A stretch of DNA of 64,000 nt from Thalassotalea fonticola (GCF_032911225.1 NZ_CP136600.1:806001-870000); one strand, 5' to 3'. Shown: positions 49,097 through 59,407, numbered from the stretch's first letter. Numbers and translations are program-made. The notes: a model not told the origin generated them from the sequence alone.

Positions 49097-50548
49097 TTAC
49101 TCTTTACCCATTAACTTAAACAATTTCTCGGCAATTTCAATGTTATCTTGAAAACCATAAAACTGCTCTTTGCCTTGTCCAACGGCATAAACAGGCACAT
49201 CAATCCCCGTATGACCACCACTTGTCCAACCACTGTTTGTACGTAGATCAATGATATCTTTTATTGCTTTATAATATCTTTTAACTAATGCATTTTCGGC
49301 TTGTTTGACGGTTAATTTTTGTTGGCTTGCTGCTAATGTTTGCTCTAAATTAATCACATTAAATTGCAAAATCTCTTCTTCACTAATAGAGAAGCCTAAC
49401 AGTTCAGAAATTTGTTGATCGCTAATTTTGTTCTTCGCGAGTAGCTTGGCTATTTTATTAGGGGATTTTTTTAATAACTGAATAAAATGAGGCTGCCACT
49501 GGTAAACACCTTTGGCGCCAATACTAAAACCACCGGTGTTATGATCAGCCGTTAACACCACCAAAGTATCAGGGTTTTGTTTTACATAATTATTTAAAAA
49601 TACCATAGTTGCCGATAAATCATTCATTTCACCCATAGCATATGCAATATCATTGCTGTGCCCGCCCCAATCTATTTGGCTAGCTTCAACCAGTAGAAAA
49701 AAACCTTTATCATTTTCTAGTTGTTTAATAGCTGTTTGGGTTAATGTTTTAAGACGAAATTTATCTTTGCTATCAAGCGCCGAAGGTAGGGCATTATCGG
49801 CAAACAAACCAAGAACTGGTTTATTAGGATCTAGCGTAGTTAATTGACTCAACTCATTTATGTATTGATATCCAGCAGCAACAAACTCATCTTTTAGGTT
49901 TCTATCATCCCTAATAAAATATTTAGTGCCGCCGCCAAGCATTACATCGGCTTTAAATTTACCATCTACTTTTAGGTCAAAGTAGTTATCGGCAATAGCA
50001 TTATAATTGCCGCGTTTTTCATTTTTAGCAATGTATGACGCCGGTGTGGCATGAACAATTTGCGAGGTTACCGCGATACCGGTTCTTTTGTTTAATGATT
50101 TAGCCCATTCAAGTACGGTTAACTGCGCTTGCTTTTGTTGATCGATACCGATCGCGCCATTATAGGTTTTAACCCCAGCAGCCAGCGCCGTTGCACTTGC
50201 CGCCGAATCGGTGACGAAAAAATTATTCTTTTTAACACCACTAGCTAATGCTGCAGCACTGGCGTCAGATGTTGAAATATAGCCTGATTCAGATGCCGGA
50301 TAGGTACTTGCAGCGCCGACTAAGAGTTGATCAAATATAGTCCGCTCTACTAATGGGGTGCTTGGATCATCATGATAATAACGAAATGCAGTAGGGTACG
50401 CAGGGCCCATGCCATCGGCTACAACCATAATGATATTTTTAGGTTGGGTTTCGTTAATCGTTTGAACATTGCCTTGAGTGCTACACGCACTTAAAAGTAA
50501 TGATGAAAAGCTTAAAGTCAATAAGCTTGGAAATGATTTAAAATTCAC
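49097..50548 (-). CDS. Alkaline phosphatase, predicted lipoprotein
   Basis: 483 aa. PhoA-family metalloenzyme releasing phosphate from monoesters outside the cytoplasm. The signal ends LLLSAC, a lipobox. Active-site motifs: VVADGMG (metal Asp), TDSAASATALAAGVKTYNG (nucleophile Ser), HATPASY, DWGGHSND, TADHNTGG and HTGIDVP. A segment about 21 residues before the nucleophile (SDASAAALASGVK) closely resembles the nucleophile segment, pointing to an internal duplication. No Pho box was identified upstream. Confident of family, not of natural substrate. Confidence 0.9.
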   Translation of the reverse strand: MNFKSFPSLLTLSFSSLLLSACSTQGNVQTINETQPKNIIMVVADGMGPAYPTAFRYYHDDPSTPLVERTIFDQLLVGAASTYPASESGYISTSDASAAALASGVKKNNFFVTDSAASATALAAGVKTYNGAIGIDQQKQAQLTVLEWAKSLNKRTGIAVTSQIVHATPASYIAKNEKRGNYNAIADNYFDLKVDGKFKADVMLGGGTKYFIRDDRNLKDEFVAAGYQYINELSQLTTLDPNKPVLGLFADNALPSALDSKDKFRLKTLTQTAIKQLENDKGFFLLVEASQIDWGGHSNDIAYAMGEMNDLSATMVFLNNYVKQNPDTLVVLTADHNTGGFSIGAKGVYQWQPHFIQLLKKSPNKIAKLLAKNKISDQQISELLGFSISEEEILQFNVINLEQTLAASQQKLTVKQAENALVKRYYKAIKDIIDLRTNSGWTSGGHTGIDVPVYAVGQGKEQFYGFQDNIEIAEKLFKLMGKE

Positions 50549-50667
50549 TACAACATCCTGAAAAATTTAAATTTTTAAGATGGATGATACTAGCATGGTT
50601 TACTACCAGGTTAAATGCCTGCTCTTTATAAATTTAAAATAGCCTGTATTGGCTGTTAAAACAATTC

Positions 50668-50732
50668 TTGATTGTCCCAATCAAGTACTTTGAAGTGTTG
50701 ACGGAAAATATATTTGAAAACACATTTCCGTC
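50668..50732. repeat. Two short inverted repeats upstream of the phosphatase gene
   Basis: TTGATTG/CAATCAA (50668-50684) and GACGGAAA/TTTCCGTC (50700-50732) lie between deoC and the phosphatase gene. Neither has a T-run, so they could be operators rather than terminators. Confidence 0.4.
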
Positions 50733-50806
50733 TATATGTACTTATTCGCCTTTGGTGAGAGTTTGCTAGTATCATCAAAGCGAATAATAAAAGTAGATTT
50801 GAGCCA

Positions 50807-51574
50807 TTAATAACCTGATGTTACGTTAGTTTTACCATCGCCAAGAGTTGCCAATAAATTACTTAATAAGCCACTTGCACCAAACCTGAAGGTATTTGCT
50901 GTTACCCAATTATTTCCTAATATGCCTGTTGCCAAATCAATATAAACTTTTGCATCTTCGACAGTGCGCACACCACCAGCGGCTTTAAAGCCAACACTGG
51001 TGTTAAGTTCTTTAATTACCTGTAACATTAATTTAGCCGCATGAGGTGTAGCGTTCACCGGCACTTTACCCGTAGATGTTTTAATAAAGTCGGCCCCCGC
51101 ATTAATTGAAATTTCACTCGCTTTAATGATTAATTCATCTGTAGCTAATACACCCGACTCGATGATAACTTTCAATAACACATTGTCAGGGCAGGCTGCT
51201 TTACAGGCTTTAACTAAATCAAAGCCAACGCTTTCGTTTCCGCTCATCAATGCTTTATATGGAAACACAACATCTACTTCATCTGCGCCATAAGCAACCG
51301 CCGCTTTGGTTTCAGCAACGGCGATGTCAATGTCATCATTACCGTGCGGAAAGTTTGTTACTGTGGCAATTAAAATACCACTGTCTTTTAATAGTTTTTT
51401 TGCTGCTGGAATAAATCTAGGGAAAATACAAATTGCCGCGGTATTTCCTGCGCTTGATTTTGCTTGTGCACAAAGCTTGGCAACAATGTCATCAGTATCA
51501 TTGTCATTTAACGTGGTTAGATCCATATAGCTTATTGCTTGTTTGGCAACTGCGTTCATATTTTCAGTCGTCAT
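50807..51574 (-). CDS. deoC: Deoxyribose-phosphate aldolase
   Basis: 255 aa. Class I aldolase that splits deoxyribose 5-phosphate into glyceraldehyde 3-phosphate and acetaldehyde. The Schiff-base lysine is in FIKTSTGK and a second conserved lysine in [13 protein letters not shown] precedes the ATG. It is the last gene of udk-nupC-deoC, but a terminator-like hairpin separates it from nupC, so its level may be set separately. Confidence 0.95.
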   Translation of the reverse strand: MTTENMNAVAKQAISYMDLTTLNDNDTDDIVAKLCAQAKSSAGNTAAICIFPRFIPAAKKLLKDSGILIATVTNFPHGNDDIDIAVAETKAAVAYGADEVDVVFPYKALMSGNESVGFDLVKACKAACPDNVLLKVIIESGVLATDELIIKASEISINAGADFIKTSTGKVPVNATPHAAKLMLQVIKELNTSVGFKAAGGVRTVEDAKVYIDLATGILGNNWVTANTFRFGASGLLSNLLATLGDGKTNVTSGY

Positions 51575-51584
51575 ATTTACCTCA

Positions 51585-51618
51585 AAAATTTAAAAAGCCC
51601 GCAATTGACATGCGGGCT
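51585..51618 (-). terminator. Intercistronic terminator between nupC and deoC
   Basis: On the minus strand AGCCCGCA and TGCGGGCT pair around a 7-nt loop and are followed by TTTTTAAATTTTT, 14 nt or less before the deoC ribosome-binding site. It would partially end transcription after nupC. Confidence 0.85.
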
Positions 51619-51629
51619 GGTAGAATTAT

Positions 51630-52880
51630 CTATGCTAAAGAAATGAATACACCAGCGATTGCGGCGCTCATTAGGTTGGCAAGTGTTGCTGCAAACACCG
51701 CTTTCATGCCAAGTTGAGCAATATCATGACGACGTGATGGCGCTAGTGAGCCGATGCCGCCAAGTAGTATTGCAATTGAAGAAAGATTGGCAAATCCACA
51801 CAGGGCAAAAGTTATTATTGCTTGTGTGCCTGCACTTAGTGACTCTTTAGATTGAATGAAATCGATATAGGCGACAAATTCGTTCACAACCACTTTTTGT
51901 CCCAAGAAGCTGCCTGCTTTAAACGCTTCTTCCCACGGCACACCAAGCATATAGGCCACCGGTTGAAATAAATACCCTAAAATCACTTGCAAGGTTAAGT
52001 CATTAACTCCGATCCATTCGCCAACACCACCAATAATACCATTTAAAAGCGCGATTAAAGCCACGAATGCCATCAACATTGCACCAACATTGAGGGCAAG
52101 CATCATACCCTTTGCAGCACCTTCAGCTGCTGCGTCTATAACATTGACGGCATCTTTTTCTTTGCCTTCATCAGGCACGTCATCTATGTCATTTTTAGGT
52201 ACTTCTGTTTCTGGCATAATAAACTTTGCCATTAACAAGCCACCAGGGGCGGCCATGAAGCTTGCCGCAATTAAGTACTTAAGCTCTACACCTAAGCCGG
52301 CATAGCCAGCTAAAGTTGCCCCTGCAACTGACGCTAAACCACCAACCATAACCGCGAATAGTTCTGAACGAGTCATGGTTGGTAAAAATGGACGTACTAC
52401 CAGAGGTGCTTCTGTTTGTCCGACAAAAATATTTGCAGTGGCTGACAATGATTCTGGATCGGATGTTTTTAACAATTTTGCTAACCCACCGCCAAGAAAT
52501 TTAACCACTTTATCCATTATTCCTAAGTAATACAGGACGGCGATAAGCGATGAGAAAAAAACAATTACCGGTAAAACTCTGATCGCAAAAACAAATCCAA
52601 TCCCACCCGGGCCAAAGGCAATGTCATTACCTAAATTACCGAATAAAAACCCTATACCATCCCCAGCATAATTTATTACGTTCTGAACTTTTGTAGAAAG
52701 CCATTCAAGGGCGTTACTTCCTGCATCACTATAGAGGACTAGGGCAGCAAAGAATATTTGGATAGCAAATGCCCCGCCAACGGTGCGCCAGTTTATGCTT
52801 TTTTTATGTGAACTTGCTAAATAAGCAACACCTAGGATCAATAAAATCCCAATCACACCGCGTAAAGTATCAAAATCCAT
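51630..52880 (-). CDS. nupC: Concentrative nucleoside transporter, NupC family
   Basis: 416 aa from the ATG at 52880 (AGGTG 5 nt upstream; an in-frame TTG lies one codon earlier). CNT-family inner-membrane symporter of nucleosides with H+ or Na+. Family blocks include GQTEAPLVVRPFL (substrate site), NKFVAYIDF-like NEFVAYIDF and CGFANLSSIAI. The middle acidic loop (residues about 215-240) is longer than in E. coli NupC. It lies between udk and deoC in a nucleoside operon. Confidence 0.93.
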   Translation of the reverse strand: MDFDTLRGVIGILLILGVAYLASSHKKSINWRTVGGAFAIQIFFAALVLYSDAGSNALEWLSTKVQNVINYAGDGIGFLFGNLGNDIAFGPGGIGFVFAIRVLPVIVFFSSLIAVLYYLGIMDKVVKFLGGGLAKLLKTSDPESLSATANIFVGQTEAPLVVRPFLPTMTRSELFAVMVGGLASVAGATLAGYAGLGVELKYLIAASFMAAPGGLLMAKFIMPETEVPKNDIDDVPDEGKEKDAVNVIDAAAEGAAKGMMLALNVGAMLMAFVALIALLNGIIGGVGEWIGVNDLTLQVILGYLFQPVAYMLGVPWEEAFKAGSFLGQKVVVNEFVAYIDFIQSKESLSAGTQAIITFALCGFANLSSIAILLGGIGSLAPSRRHDIAQLGMKAVFAATLANLMSAAIAGVFISLA

Positions 52881-52912
52881 CAATTCACCTATGGGTTAGT
52901 AAAATTATTTTT

Positions 52913-53551
52913 TTAAGAATTCGCTAGTTCGCGAACTTTAGCTTTTATTAATTCAAGGGCCATTCTATTACGACCCCCTTTAGTTATTACAATATCTGCA
53001 TGTTCTCGCGAAGGTTCGATATAGCGATAGTACATAGGACGAACAGTATCTTGGTATTGGTTTGTCACTGAATCTAAATCTCTGCCGCGTTCTTCAAGGT
53101 CGCGTTTTATGCGACGAATTAAACAAATATCTAGTGGTGTATCCATAAAAATATTTATATCAAATCGTTTGCGCAGCGCTTTATCCGTTAATAATAAAAT
53201 ACCTTCAACGAGTATTACTTTTGCGGGATTAATAACTTCAACTTCATCACTGCGAGTATGCTCAGTATAACTGTATACAGGTACATTAATAGGCTGGCCT
53301 TGGCTCAGTTCTAACAAATGCTGAGCAAGAAGTTCATGTTCAAATGCTTTTGGGTGATCATAATTAGTTTTGATACGTTCTGCAAAGGGTAAGTGATCTT
53401 GACAGCGGTAATATGAATCTTCTTTGATGATAGTCATACTGTCAGCGCCTAGTTCATCAACTAGTTCGTCATAAATTGTTTGCGCAAATAATGACTTTCC
53501 TGATGCAGAGGCACCAACAACAGCAATGATTGTTAGGTTATTAATTGGCAA
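52913..53551 (-). CDS. udk: Uridine kinase
   Basis: 212 aa. Phosphorylates uridine and cytidine. Walker A GASASGKS, DSYY substrate-binding segment, YDHPKAF, and LVEGILLL. It is the first gene of udk-nupC-deoC and diverges from deoB across 176 bp that must hold both promoters. Confidence 0.95.
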   Translation of the reverse strand: MPINNLTIIAVVGASASGKSLFAQTIYDELVDELGADSMTIIKEDSYYRCQDHLPFAERIKTNYDHPKAFEHELLAQHLLELSQGQPINVPVYSYTEHTRSDEVEVINPAKVILVEGILLLTDKALRKRFDINIFMDTPLDICLIRRIKRDLEERGRDLDSVTNQYQDTVRPMYYRYIEPSREHADIVITKGGRNRMALELIKAKVRELANS

Positions 53552-53727
53552 TTATGTTCCTAAAAAATCTAAACTTGTAAATAGTATTAACTATTTTCCA
53601 TTAAAAACTAGTTAATGTTAAGAAATTATTGATTTAAGTACAATTAAACAAATGAATGTATAATATAACTACAAAATTTAATCTAATGTCTAAAGATTAT
53701 TGTAAGTTATTAAAAAGGTAGAAGTAT

Positions 53728-54948
53728 ATGGCAAGAGCTTTAGTGTTGGTAATTGATAGTTTTGGTTTGGGTGAAGCCCCTGATGCGGATAAATTTGGTG
53801 ATGTTGGCGCTAATACCTTTGCTAATCTGGCTGAAGCTTTTCATCATGAAACCGGAAGAAAACTTGATTTACCACGATTATCTGCAATGGGCTTAGTACA
53901 TGCGGCAACTATGGCGGGTAAAAAGTCCCCCGCAGTCAATGGAGGAGTCCCGCAAAGTGGAGCATTTGGTTATGCCGCAGAAATAAGCTCCGGTAAAGAT
54001 ACGCCAAGTGGACATTGGGAAATGATGGGCGTACCGGTATTATTTGACTGGGGTTACTTTACTAACAAAGCTGAATCTTTTCCTAGTGACTTACTGGCTA
54101 AAATTTATCAAAAAACAGGTATCGAAGGTTGTTTAGGAAATTGCCATGCATCAGGTACAACGATAATTGCTGAATTGGGTGAACAGCACATGCAAACAGG
54201 TATGCCTATTTGTTATACCTCAGCCGACAGCGTATTTCAGGTTGCCGCGCATGAAGAATCGTTCGGTTTAGATAATTTAAATAAATACTGTGAACAAGTA
54301 AGGGAGTTATTAACCGAGCTTAATTTAAATATTGGCCGAGTTATTGCCCGACCATTTATTGGCACATGTGCGAATGATTTTGAACGTACCGGCAACCGCA
54401 GAGATTATTCAATTTTACCGCCTGCGCCAACCATGCTTGATAAGCTAGTTGAAAGTGGTGGCAAAGTGATAAGCATAGGTAAAATTGCTGATATTTATGC
54501 GCATCAGGGGATATCTGAAGGTTTTAAAGCAACAGGACTTACAGCGTTAATCGATACGAGCATACAGCAGTTAAGTTGTCAGCCCGACAACAGTTTAATA
54601 TTTACCAACCTGGTTAACTTTGATCAAGACTATGGTCATCGCCGTGACCCTGTTGGTTACGGTAAAGCATTAGAGTATTTAGATGAGCGTTTAGAAGATA
54701 TTATTCAAGCTCTGCATGAAGATGATTTCTTAGTGTTAACTGCGGATCATGGCTGCGATCCAACCTGGCATGGTAATGATCATACCCGTGAATATGTGCC
54801 AGTAATCTTCTATCAAAAAGGCCTGCCAGCCATTGATTTAGGAGAGCGTGATACCTTTGCCGATATAGGTGCAACGCTCGCTGATATTTTTAAAATTTCG
54901 CCGTTAGAGTACGGAAAATCGTTTAAACAGCAGTTAAAAGCCGGCTAA
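53728..54948 (+). CDS. deoB: Phosphopentomutase
   Basis: 406 aa (E. coli 407). Converts (deoxy)ribose 1-phosphate to the 5-phosphate, linking phosphorolysis to DeoC. Metal-binding alkaline-phosphatase fold: VIDSFGLGEAPD at the start, SGKDTPSGHWE with the phospho-acceptor Thr, and DYGHRRDP and TADHGCDP near the end. AAAAGGTAG precedes the ATG. A hairpin follows the stop codon, before the receptor gene. Confidence 0.96.
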   Translation: MARALVLVIDSFGLGEAPDADKFGDVGANTFANLAEAFHHETGRKLDLPRLSAMGLVHAATMAGKKSPAVNGGVPQSGAFGYAAEISSGKDTPSGHWEMMGVPVLFDWGYFTNKAESFPSDLLAKIYQKTGIEGCLGNCHASGTTIIAELGEQHMQTGMPICYTSADSVFQVAAHEESFGLDNLNKYCEQVRELLTELNLNIGRVIARPFIGTCANDFERTGNRRDYSILPPAPTMLDKLVESGGKVISIGKIADIYAHQGISEGFKATGLTALIDTSIQQLSCQPDNSLIFTNLVNFDQDYGHRRDPVGYGKALEYLDERLEDIIQALHEDDFLVLTADHGCDPTWHGNDHTREYVPVIFYQKGLPAIDLGERDTFADIGATLADIFKISPLEYGKSFKQQLKAG

Positions 54949-54960
54949 GTGAAAAGTTGT

Positions 54961-55000
54961 AAAATACCCGGTTACAAAAATAAACGGGTGTTTTACATAT
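54961..55000 (+). terminator. Terminator after deoB
   Basis: AAAATACCCG pairs with CGGGTGTTTT (9 of 10, one G-T pair) around a 14-nt loop, ending in a short T-run. Confidence 0.75.
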
Positions 55001-55143
55001 CATTACATTTTAAATTCATCTATAATTCCCCTTGTAAAATTTTGTTGTATTTACTTACATTAAAAAAATAAATAAAACTTAAATCGTTTTGCTGTTTACC
55101 AAAAGATGATTAAAAAATCACTGCGTAAGCACAGGGAGAAAAC

Positions 55144-57402
55144 ATGAAAACCTTCAAAAAGCATGCTCTGACTATGAGCATTCAAGGGGCCTTACTATCT
55201 GTAATGGCAACAATGTCACCAACCTTACTTGCTGCTGAAGAAGCAGAATCTGAAGTAACTATAGACACCAGTAAATTGGAAGTTATAGAAGTTACTGCTC
55301 GTAAACGTGTCGAAACTGTAAAAGACGTTCCTGCAACAGTAACTGCAATTTCTGCTGACAGTCTAAAAGATTATCTAGGTGCAGGTGAAAACATCCGTGC
55401 ATTAGCCGGTCGAGTACCTAGTTTACAAGTGGAATCTTCTAATGGTAGACAATCCCCAAGATTCTACATTCGTGGTTTAGGGAACACCGATTTTGATGTA
55501 AATGCAAACCAACCTGTATCAATGGTCCTTGATGAAGTTGTATTAGAAAATCCAATCCTTAAGGGCGTTCCGTTATTTGATATTCAACGTGTTGAAGTTC
55601 TTAATGGTCCTCAAGGTACTATGTTTGGTCGTAATACCACTGCTGGTATCGTAAAAATTGAAACAGTGGCTCCTTCATTTGATAATGAAGGCTATGTACG
55701 TTCCGGTTACGGCAGTCGTGAGACCTTCTTTGTAGAAGGTGCTGTTAATGCGGAAATTTCTGATAAATGGGCAACGCGTGTTTCTCTTAAATATCAAGAA
55801 CGCGGCACTTGGATAGATAATCCGGTTAGAAATGAAGAAGTTGGCGGCTATGAAGAACTAGCTTATCGTATTCAATTTTTATATGACAATGGCAACGACA
55901 CCAGAGCGTTATTTAAATTGCATGGTTTCGATCAAGATGGTGATATGCCGCAAGTATTCTATGGTAATGCAATTGAAGTTGGTAAAGAGGGCCTAAGAAA
56001 GGGCTTTGATGAAGAAACCATTTATCATGATAGCCCGTCAGGATTTGATATGGACCATGTTGGCGGAAGTTTTAAATTTGAACACGACTTTGATTCTTTC
56101 GAATTTGTTTCTGTTACAGGTTACGATACTTTAGAAAGTTGGAGTTATGCGGATATAGATGGCGCTGAAACAGATTTCTCAGGTATTCCTAACCAATTAG
56201 GCAAACAACTTTGGTTTAATGTTGCATCAGGTGATGGTTTATCTGACCACTCACAGTTCACTCAAGAGTTTAGAATTTCTGGTGAATTTGGCAAATTTTA
56301 TTATCAAACAGGTGTGTTTTTCTTTGAAGAAGATTATACCGTTGATAATAAAGACCTTGATGTTACTGGAGCAACGACGAATTTTTACCAAATCGATCAA
56401 TTAACTACATCACAAGCTCTTTTCGGTCAACTTGAATATAAACCAACAGATGCTTGGGCCTTTAACTTAGGTTTACGTTACACTGCAGATGATAAAGAAC
56501 TTGATATTAGAAGTATTGATTTAAATAATGGTAGTAGTACTACTACGTTTGAAATTGATAAAGATGACAGTTATGTTAACTGGGATTTGGCCGCACGTTA
56601 TACTTTTAATGATGACTTAACTGGTTTCGCTCGTGTTGGTAATGCATCTCGTGGCCCTGTAACTATCGGACGTTTTGGCTTCCCTAGTGAAGCTGAAACA
56701 GAAACGTTAACTTCTTATGAAGTAGGTTTGAAAGCTGATTTATTTGATGGTAATGCCCGTTGGAACATTACTGCTTATACATATGATATTGAAGATCAGC
56801 AATTAACCGCAACAGGTGGTGAAGCTAATACGAACTCTTTATTGAATGCGGATAACACCTATGGAGCTGGTGTTGAAACAACATTTGAAGCAATCCTTAC
56901 CGATAATTTACGCACTTCTATCAACTTAAGTTATAACGAAACAGAAATTCAAGATAGTGAGTTAAAGGCAGAACGCTGTGCTTCTACTCCTACATGTAAT
57001 AGTTCAGATGAAGTAGCAAATGTTGTTGACGGTCCCTTTGGTCCTGTTACTACAGTTTACATTGACGGCAATCCATTGCCAAGAGCACCAGAATGGCTTG
57101 CTAATATTAATTTGAGCTATGAATACCCAATTGAAGCTGGTTATTTATACATGCAAACTGATTGGAATTACCGTAGTGAGTCAAACATCTTTTTATATAA
57201 TTCAACCGAATTTGTTGCTGAAGAACGTTGGATTGGTGGGGTAAGAGCTGGTTTTAAAACAGATGATGATTTAGATATTGCTATTGTTGGTCGAAACATT
57301 ACCGATGAAGTGGTTGTTGATGGCGGGTTAGACTTTTTGAATCTAACTGCATTTGTTAATGAACCACAATTCTGGGGTGTTGAAGTACAGTACGCATTCT
57401 AA
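55144..57402 (+). CDS. TonB-dependent outer-membrane receptor, possibly for nucleosides
   Basis: 752 aa. Signal peptide ending near LLAAEE, a TonB-box-like stretch (LEVIEVTA), plug domain (about 60-165; VPATVTAIS, FYIRGLG, VEVLNGPQGTMFGRN), then a 22-strand-type barrel ending in Phe. It imports a scarce substrate across the outer membrane using TonB energy. Placement between deoB and deoD, inside the nucleoside island, suggests nucleosides or related compounds; that is inference from context. AGGGAG precedes the ATG. Confidence 0.9.
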   Translation: MKTFKKHALTMSIQGALLSVMATMSPTLLAAEEAESEVTIDTSKLEVIEVTARKRVETVKDVPATVTAISADSLKDYLGAGENIRALAGRVPSLQVESSNGRQSPRFYIRGLGNTDFDVNANQPVSMVLDEVVLENPILKGVPLFDIQRVEVLNGPQGTMFGRNTTAGIVKIETVAPSFDNEGYVRSGYGSRETFFVEGAVNAEISDKWATRVSLKYQERGTWIDNPVRNEEVGGYEELAYRIQFLYDNGNDTRALFKLHGFDQDGDMPQVFYGNAIEVGKEGLRKGFDEETIYHDSPSGFDMDHVGGSFKFEHDFDSFEFVSVTGYDTLESWSYADIDGAETDFSGIPNQLGKQLWFNVASGDGLSDHSQFTQEFRISGEFGKFYYQTGVFFFEEDYTVDNKDLDVTGATTNFYQIDQLTTSQALFGQLEYKPTDAWAFNLGLRYTADDKELDIRSIDLNNGSSTTTFEIDKDDSYVNWDLAARYTFNDDLTGFARVGNASRGPVTIGRFGFPSEAETETLTSYEVGLKADLFDGNARWNITAYTYDIEDQQLTATGGEANTNSLLNADNTYGAGVETTFEAILTDNLRTSINLSYNETEIQDSELKAERCASTPTCNSSDEVANVVDGPFGPVTTVYIDGNPLPRAPEWLANINLSYEYPIEAGYLYMQTDWNYRSESNIFLYNSTEFVAEERWIGGVRAGFKTDDDLDIAIVGRNITDEVVVDGGLDFLNLTAFVNEPQFWGVEVQYAF

Positions 57403-57425
57403 TTTTAATGTCGTAAAGATATAAT

Positions 57426-57456
57426 AAAAATGGCACTCAATGAGTGCCATTTTTTA
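57426..57456. terminator. Bidirectional terminator between receptor and deoD
   Basis: AAAAATGGCACTC and GAGTGCCATTTTT pair perfectly around AAT, with T-runs on both strands, between convergent genes. Confidence 0.92.
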
Positions 57457-57478
57457 TAGGATTATGGTTCTAAACCTT

Positions 57479-58192
57479 CTAGTCTTGCAGTAACACAGAC
57501 TCTAACGCTATTTCCATCATGTCTCTAAATGATGTTTGTCGATCGTTTGCCGATAAACTTTCACCACGCTTTATATGATCGCTCACCGTTAAAATACACA
57601 AAGCTTTTTTACCATATTCTGCGGCAACGCCATAAAGACCTGCAGCTTCCATTTCAACACCTAAAATTCCGAGTTTGGCCATAGTGTCAAAAAATTCAAA
57701 CTCAGGGGTATAGAACAAATCAGCGGTAAATATATTTCCGACTTTAATTGGCTTATTTAAGTTCGACGCGGCATCTACCGCATTTTTCATTAAACCAAAA
57801 TCAGCAATTGCGGCAAAATCATGATTTTTAAAGCGCATGCGATTTACTTTTGAATCCGTACTTGCGCCCATACCAACAATTACATCCATCATGTTAACGT
57901 CATCTAATACTGCGCCACAGCTACCAATACGAATAATATTTTCAACACCGTAATCTTTATAAAGTTCTGTGGCATAAATGGATATAGAAGGAATACCCAT
58001 ACCAGAGCCCATTACCGAAATACGCTTGCCTTTGTATGTACCGGTATAACCGAAGATATTACGAACAGTATTGAAGCATACGGCATCTTCTAAAAATGTT
58101 TCTGCAATTAATTTTGCTCTTAAAGGGTCACCTGGCATTAATACTGTTTCAGCTATATCGCCGACGTTAGCTTCTATATGTGGAGTTGCCAT
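57479..58192 (-). CDS. deoD: Purine nucleoside phosphorylase DeoD
   Basis: 237 aa (E. coli 239). Hexameric-type enzyme splitting purine (deoxy)nucleosides with phosphate. Start [42 protein letters not shown] and [10 protein letters not shown] (nucleoside site) are all present, with the catalytic Asp in TVSDH. It follows add by 33 nt in one operon, so adenosine can go to inosine and then to hypoxanthine. Confidence 0.96.
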   Translation of the reverse strand: MATPHIEANVGDIAETVLMPGDPLRAKLIAETFLEDAVCFNTVRNIFGYTGTYKGKRISVMGSGMGIPSISIYATELYKDYGVENIIRIGSCGAVLDDVNMMDVIVGMGASTDSKVNRMRFKNHDFAAIADFGLMKNAVDAASNLNKPIKVGNIFTADLFYTPEFEFFDTMAKLGILGVEMEAAGLYGVAAEYGKKALCILTVSDHIKRGESLSANDRQTSFRDMMEIALESVLLQD

Positions 58193-58225
58193 ATTGAATA
58201 ATTCCTGCTTATAAGTTTTTGTAAG

Positions 58226-59230
58226 TTATATTTTAGCTGACTTTTCAGTCAGTAAAGTTTGTTTTTCAGAATCACTGATAAACGCAGCATTTAACGCGTT
58301 TAATTGGATATCTTCTAATTGTTGGCTCGTTAAGCCCAGTTGTTGCTTAGCAACTTTGTATTCATGTTTAAGTTCGATACCTTCAACAGCCGGATCGTCA
58401 GTGTTTAAACAAACCTTAACGCCATGTTCTAAGAACGTATGGATAGGGTGCTCACTTATGCTGTTAATTGTTCCTGTTTGGTAGTTAGAGGTTAGGCACG
58501 TTTCTAAAGTAATGTTATTAGCAGCTAAGTAATCTAATAGGTGTTTATCTTCATAGCTCTTTACGCCATGGCCGATACGCTGCGCATTCAACAATTTAAT
58601 GGCTTGCCATACACTTTCAGGGCCGGCTGCTTCGCCAGCATGAATGGTAATATTTAAGCCCGCTTTTGAAACTTGTTTGAATTGTTCGGTGAATAACTCT
58701 GCCGGTTGGCCAAGCTCGTCACCGGCCAAATCAATTGCAACAAGAGAGTCTTTGTGGGCTAGCAGTGAGTCAAGTTCATGTTGGCATTTATCCAGGCCAA
58801 AAGTACGGCTTAAAATACCAATCAAATTGGCCTTAACATTAAATTCTTTACAGCCTTGTTTTACTCCTTCAACAACAGCGGCTACAACATCTGCCGTTGG
58901 CAAGCTGTGCTTCATTGCCATGTAATAAGGTGAAAATCTAAGCTCAGCATAATCTATACCGGCAAGAGATAAATCTTCTACATTCTCATAGGCAACGCGC
59001 TGGCAGTCATCAAGACTTGCCAATACATTAACACCCCAATCGAGCTTTTCTAAAAATTCCATTAAATCACTGGCTTTATCTTGAATGCGCACATGAGGAA
59101 GAAAATCTTTAAAATGTTCAACAGGTAAGGCAATACCATTTTGCTCTGCTAAATCCCAAACTGTATCTGGACGAATATTACCGTCTAGGTGTCGATGTAA
59201 GTCAATAAGGGGAAGTGTGTCATTAACCAT
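58226..59230 (-). CDS. add: Adenosine deaminase
   Basis: 334 aa. Zinc hydrolase converting (deoxy)adenosine to (deoxy)inosine. Metal and catalytic residues: HRHLDG (two His), HAGEAAG (His and catalytic Glu), RIGHG and NTDDPAVE. AGGACC precedes the ATG. First gene of add-deoD. The nearby 266-bp element lies upstream but about 180 bp away. Confidence 0.95.
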   Translation of the reverse strand: MVNDTLPLIDLHRHLDGNIRPDTVWDLAEQNGIALPVEHFKDFLPHVRIQDKASDLMEFLEKLDWGVNVLASLDDCQRVAYENVEDLSLAGIDYAELRFSPYYMAMKHSLPTADVVAAVVEGVKQGCKEFNVKANLIGILSRTFGLDKCQHELDSLLAHKDSLVAIDLAGDELGQPAELFTEQFKQVSKAGLNITIHAGEAAGPESVWQAIKLLNAQRIGHGVKSYEDKHLLDYLAANNITLETCLTSNYQTGTINSISEHPIHTFLEHGVKVCLNTDDPAVEGIELKHEYKVAKQQLGLTSQQLEDIQLNALNAAFISDSEKQTLLTEKSAKI

Positions 59231-59407
59231 TGTCAGGTCCTATGCATAATTTTGTAAAAGTTATTATATAAAAACAAACCATTATAAATATAGATTAGTT
59301 TGCTAATTTATTGATGCTTTTATGATTTATTTGAATTAATTGCCTAATTAGAGCATTTGCGGCAATTTATCATTGGCTTGTTTATAAAACACTGTTAGAT
59401 TGCACTT

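Noticed and set aside
53552-55143. Shared operator for the nucleoside genes
   Set aside because: ACAAAATT-like stretches recur before deoB, the receptor and add, but in such AT-rich DNA this is expected by chance and no common palindrome was seen.
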